Source of the DNA: Bacteroidales bacterium UBA1181
Lineage (GTDB): Bacteria > Bacteroidota > Bacteroidia > Bacteroidales > Paludibacteraceae
Direction of reading: 5' to 3'
Length of the DNA stretch: 5,591 bases
Assembly (NCBI GenBank): GCA_002310215.1
Contig: DBYR01000022.1
Coordinates: forward strand, 1 to 5,591
Shown in pieces: positions 5,476 through 5,591 of the stretch. The notes below the pieces were generated by a model that saw nothing but the letters and a program-made list of their open reading frames with translations, did not search any database and was not told the DNA's origin. Position 1 is the first letter of the stretch. Every line of letters starts with the position of its first letter. The position numbers and the translations under genes were made by a program.

Positions 5476-5591
5476 ATGGGAAAAGAAATGTGTCGTTTCG
5501 TGATGAGGAAATTCGTATATACAACATTGGTGGTGATGCTGTCGCTGCAACCGGCGGTCGGCGGTACGTGGATGAAGAACAAGACGAAGTC
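5476..5591 (+). CDS. Start of a secreted or envelope protein gene, cut by the window edge
   Basis: An open frame begins at ATG 5476 and continues in frame past the end of the window, with 38 full codons visible. Possible in-frame starts are 5476, 5488 and 5503. From the last of these the product reads MRKFVYTTLVVMLSLQPAVG, a basic start and a hydrophobic core ending in small residues, which is a signal peptide with likely cleavage near A-V-G-G. There is no lipobox cysteine, so this is an exported protein of the periplasm, outer membrane or exterior. The visible mature part (GTWMKNKTK) is too short for a family call. The promoter-like TATATTTG at 5408-5415 suggests it starts a new transcription unit. 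Confidence 0.6.
   Translation, partial: MGKEMCRFVMRKFVYTTLVVMLSLQPAVGGTWMKNKTK

Noticed and set aside
1..5591. Search for a mobile element, CRISPR array or RNA gene
   Set aside because: No transposase or integrase motifs, no regularly spaced repeats, and no tRNA- or rRNA-like stretch were seen on either strand.

Overview
The window looks like chromosomal DNA from a member of the Bacteroidales. A Parabacteroides/Porphyromonas/Tannerella-like lineage is my best guess. Three things point there: promoter-like elements of the Bacteroidetes type (TTTG about 20 nt upstream of TAnnTTTG), a PCMD-type lipoprotein, and a PorT/SprT-family outer-membrane protein. The first two are typical of Bacteroidetes; PorT links the window to lineages that carry type IX secretion or its relatives. 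No tRNA, rRNA, CRISPR array, transposase or integrase was seen.

Left part (1-1330, minus strand): one gene for a 413-residue protein with an N-terminal von Willebrand factor A (VWA) domain, a Pro/Ala-rich linker and a C-terminal coiled coil. A hairpin plus T-tract terminator follows it at the left edge. Its promoter lies at 1366-1397, and its short leader is almost entirely a perfect 12-bp tandem duplication. Several metal-site (MIDAS) positions of the VWA domain are substituted, so it may work without a metal.

Middle (1331-1543): a divergent promoter region. A second promoter, with the same 20-nt spacing, drives the plus-strand genes. Its position shows that the first plus-strand gene starts near 1544 and not at the upstream TTG that keeps the frame open.

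Right part (1544-5122, plus strand): four genes in tandem with gaps of 28, 10 and 67 nt. They encode (i) a 270-residue protein of unknown role with a PD-(D/E)XK-nuclease-like sequence pattern, (ii) a surface-type lipoprotein with an Ig-like N-terminal part and a C-terminal PCMD domain, (iii) an outer-membrane beta-barrel protein, and (iv) a PorT-family beta-barrel protein. Genes ii-iv form a coherent cell-envelope set, and no promoter was recognised between them. Whether gene i shares only the transcript or also the function is open.

Right edge (5123-5591): a 353-nt non-coding stretch with several inverted repeats and a TATATTTG promoter element, followed by the start of a new plus-strand gene whose product begins with a signal peptide and runs off the window.
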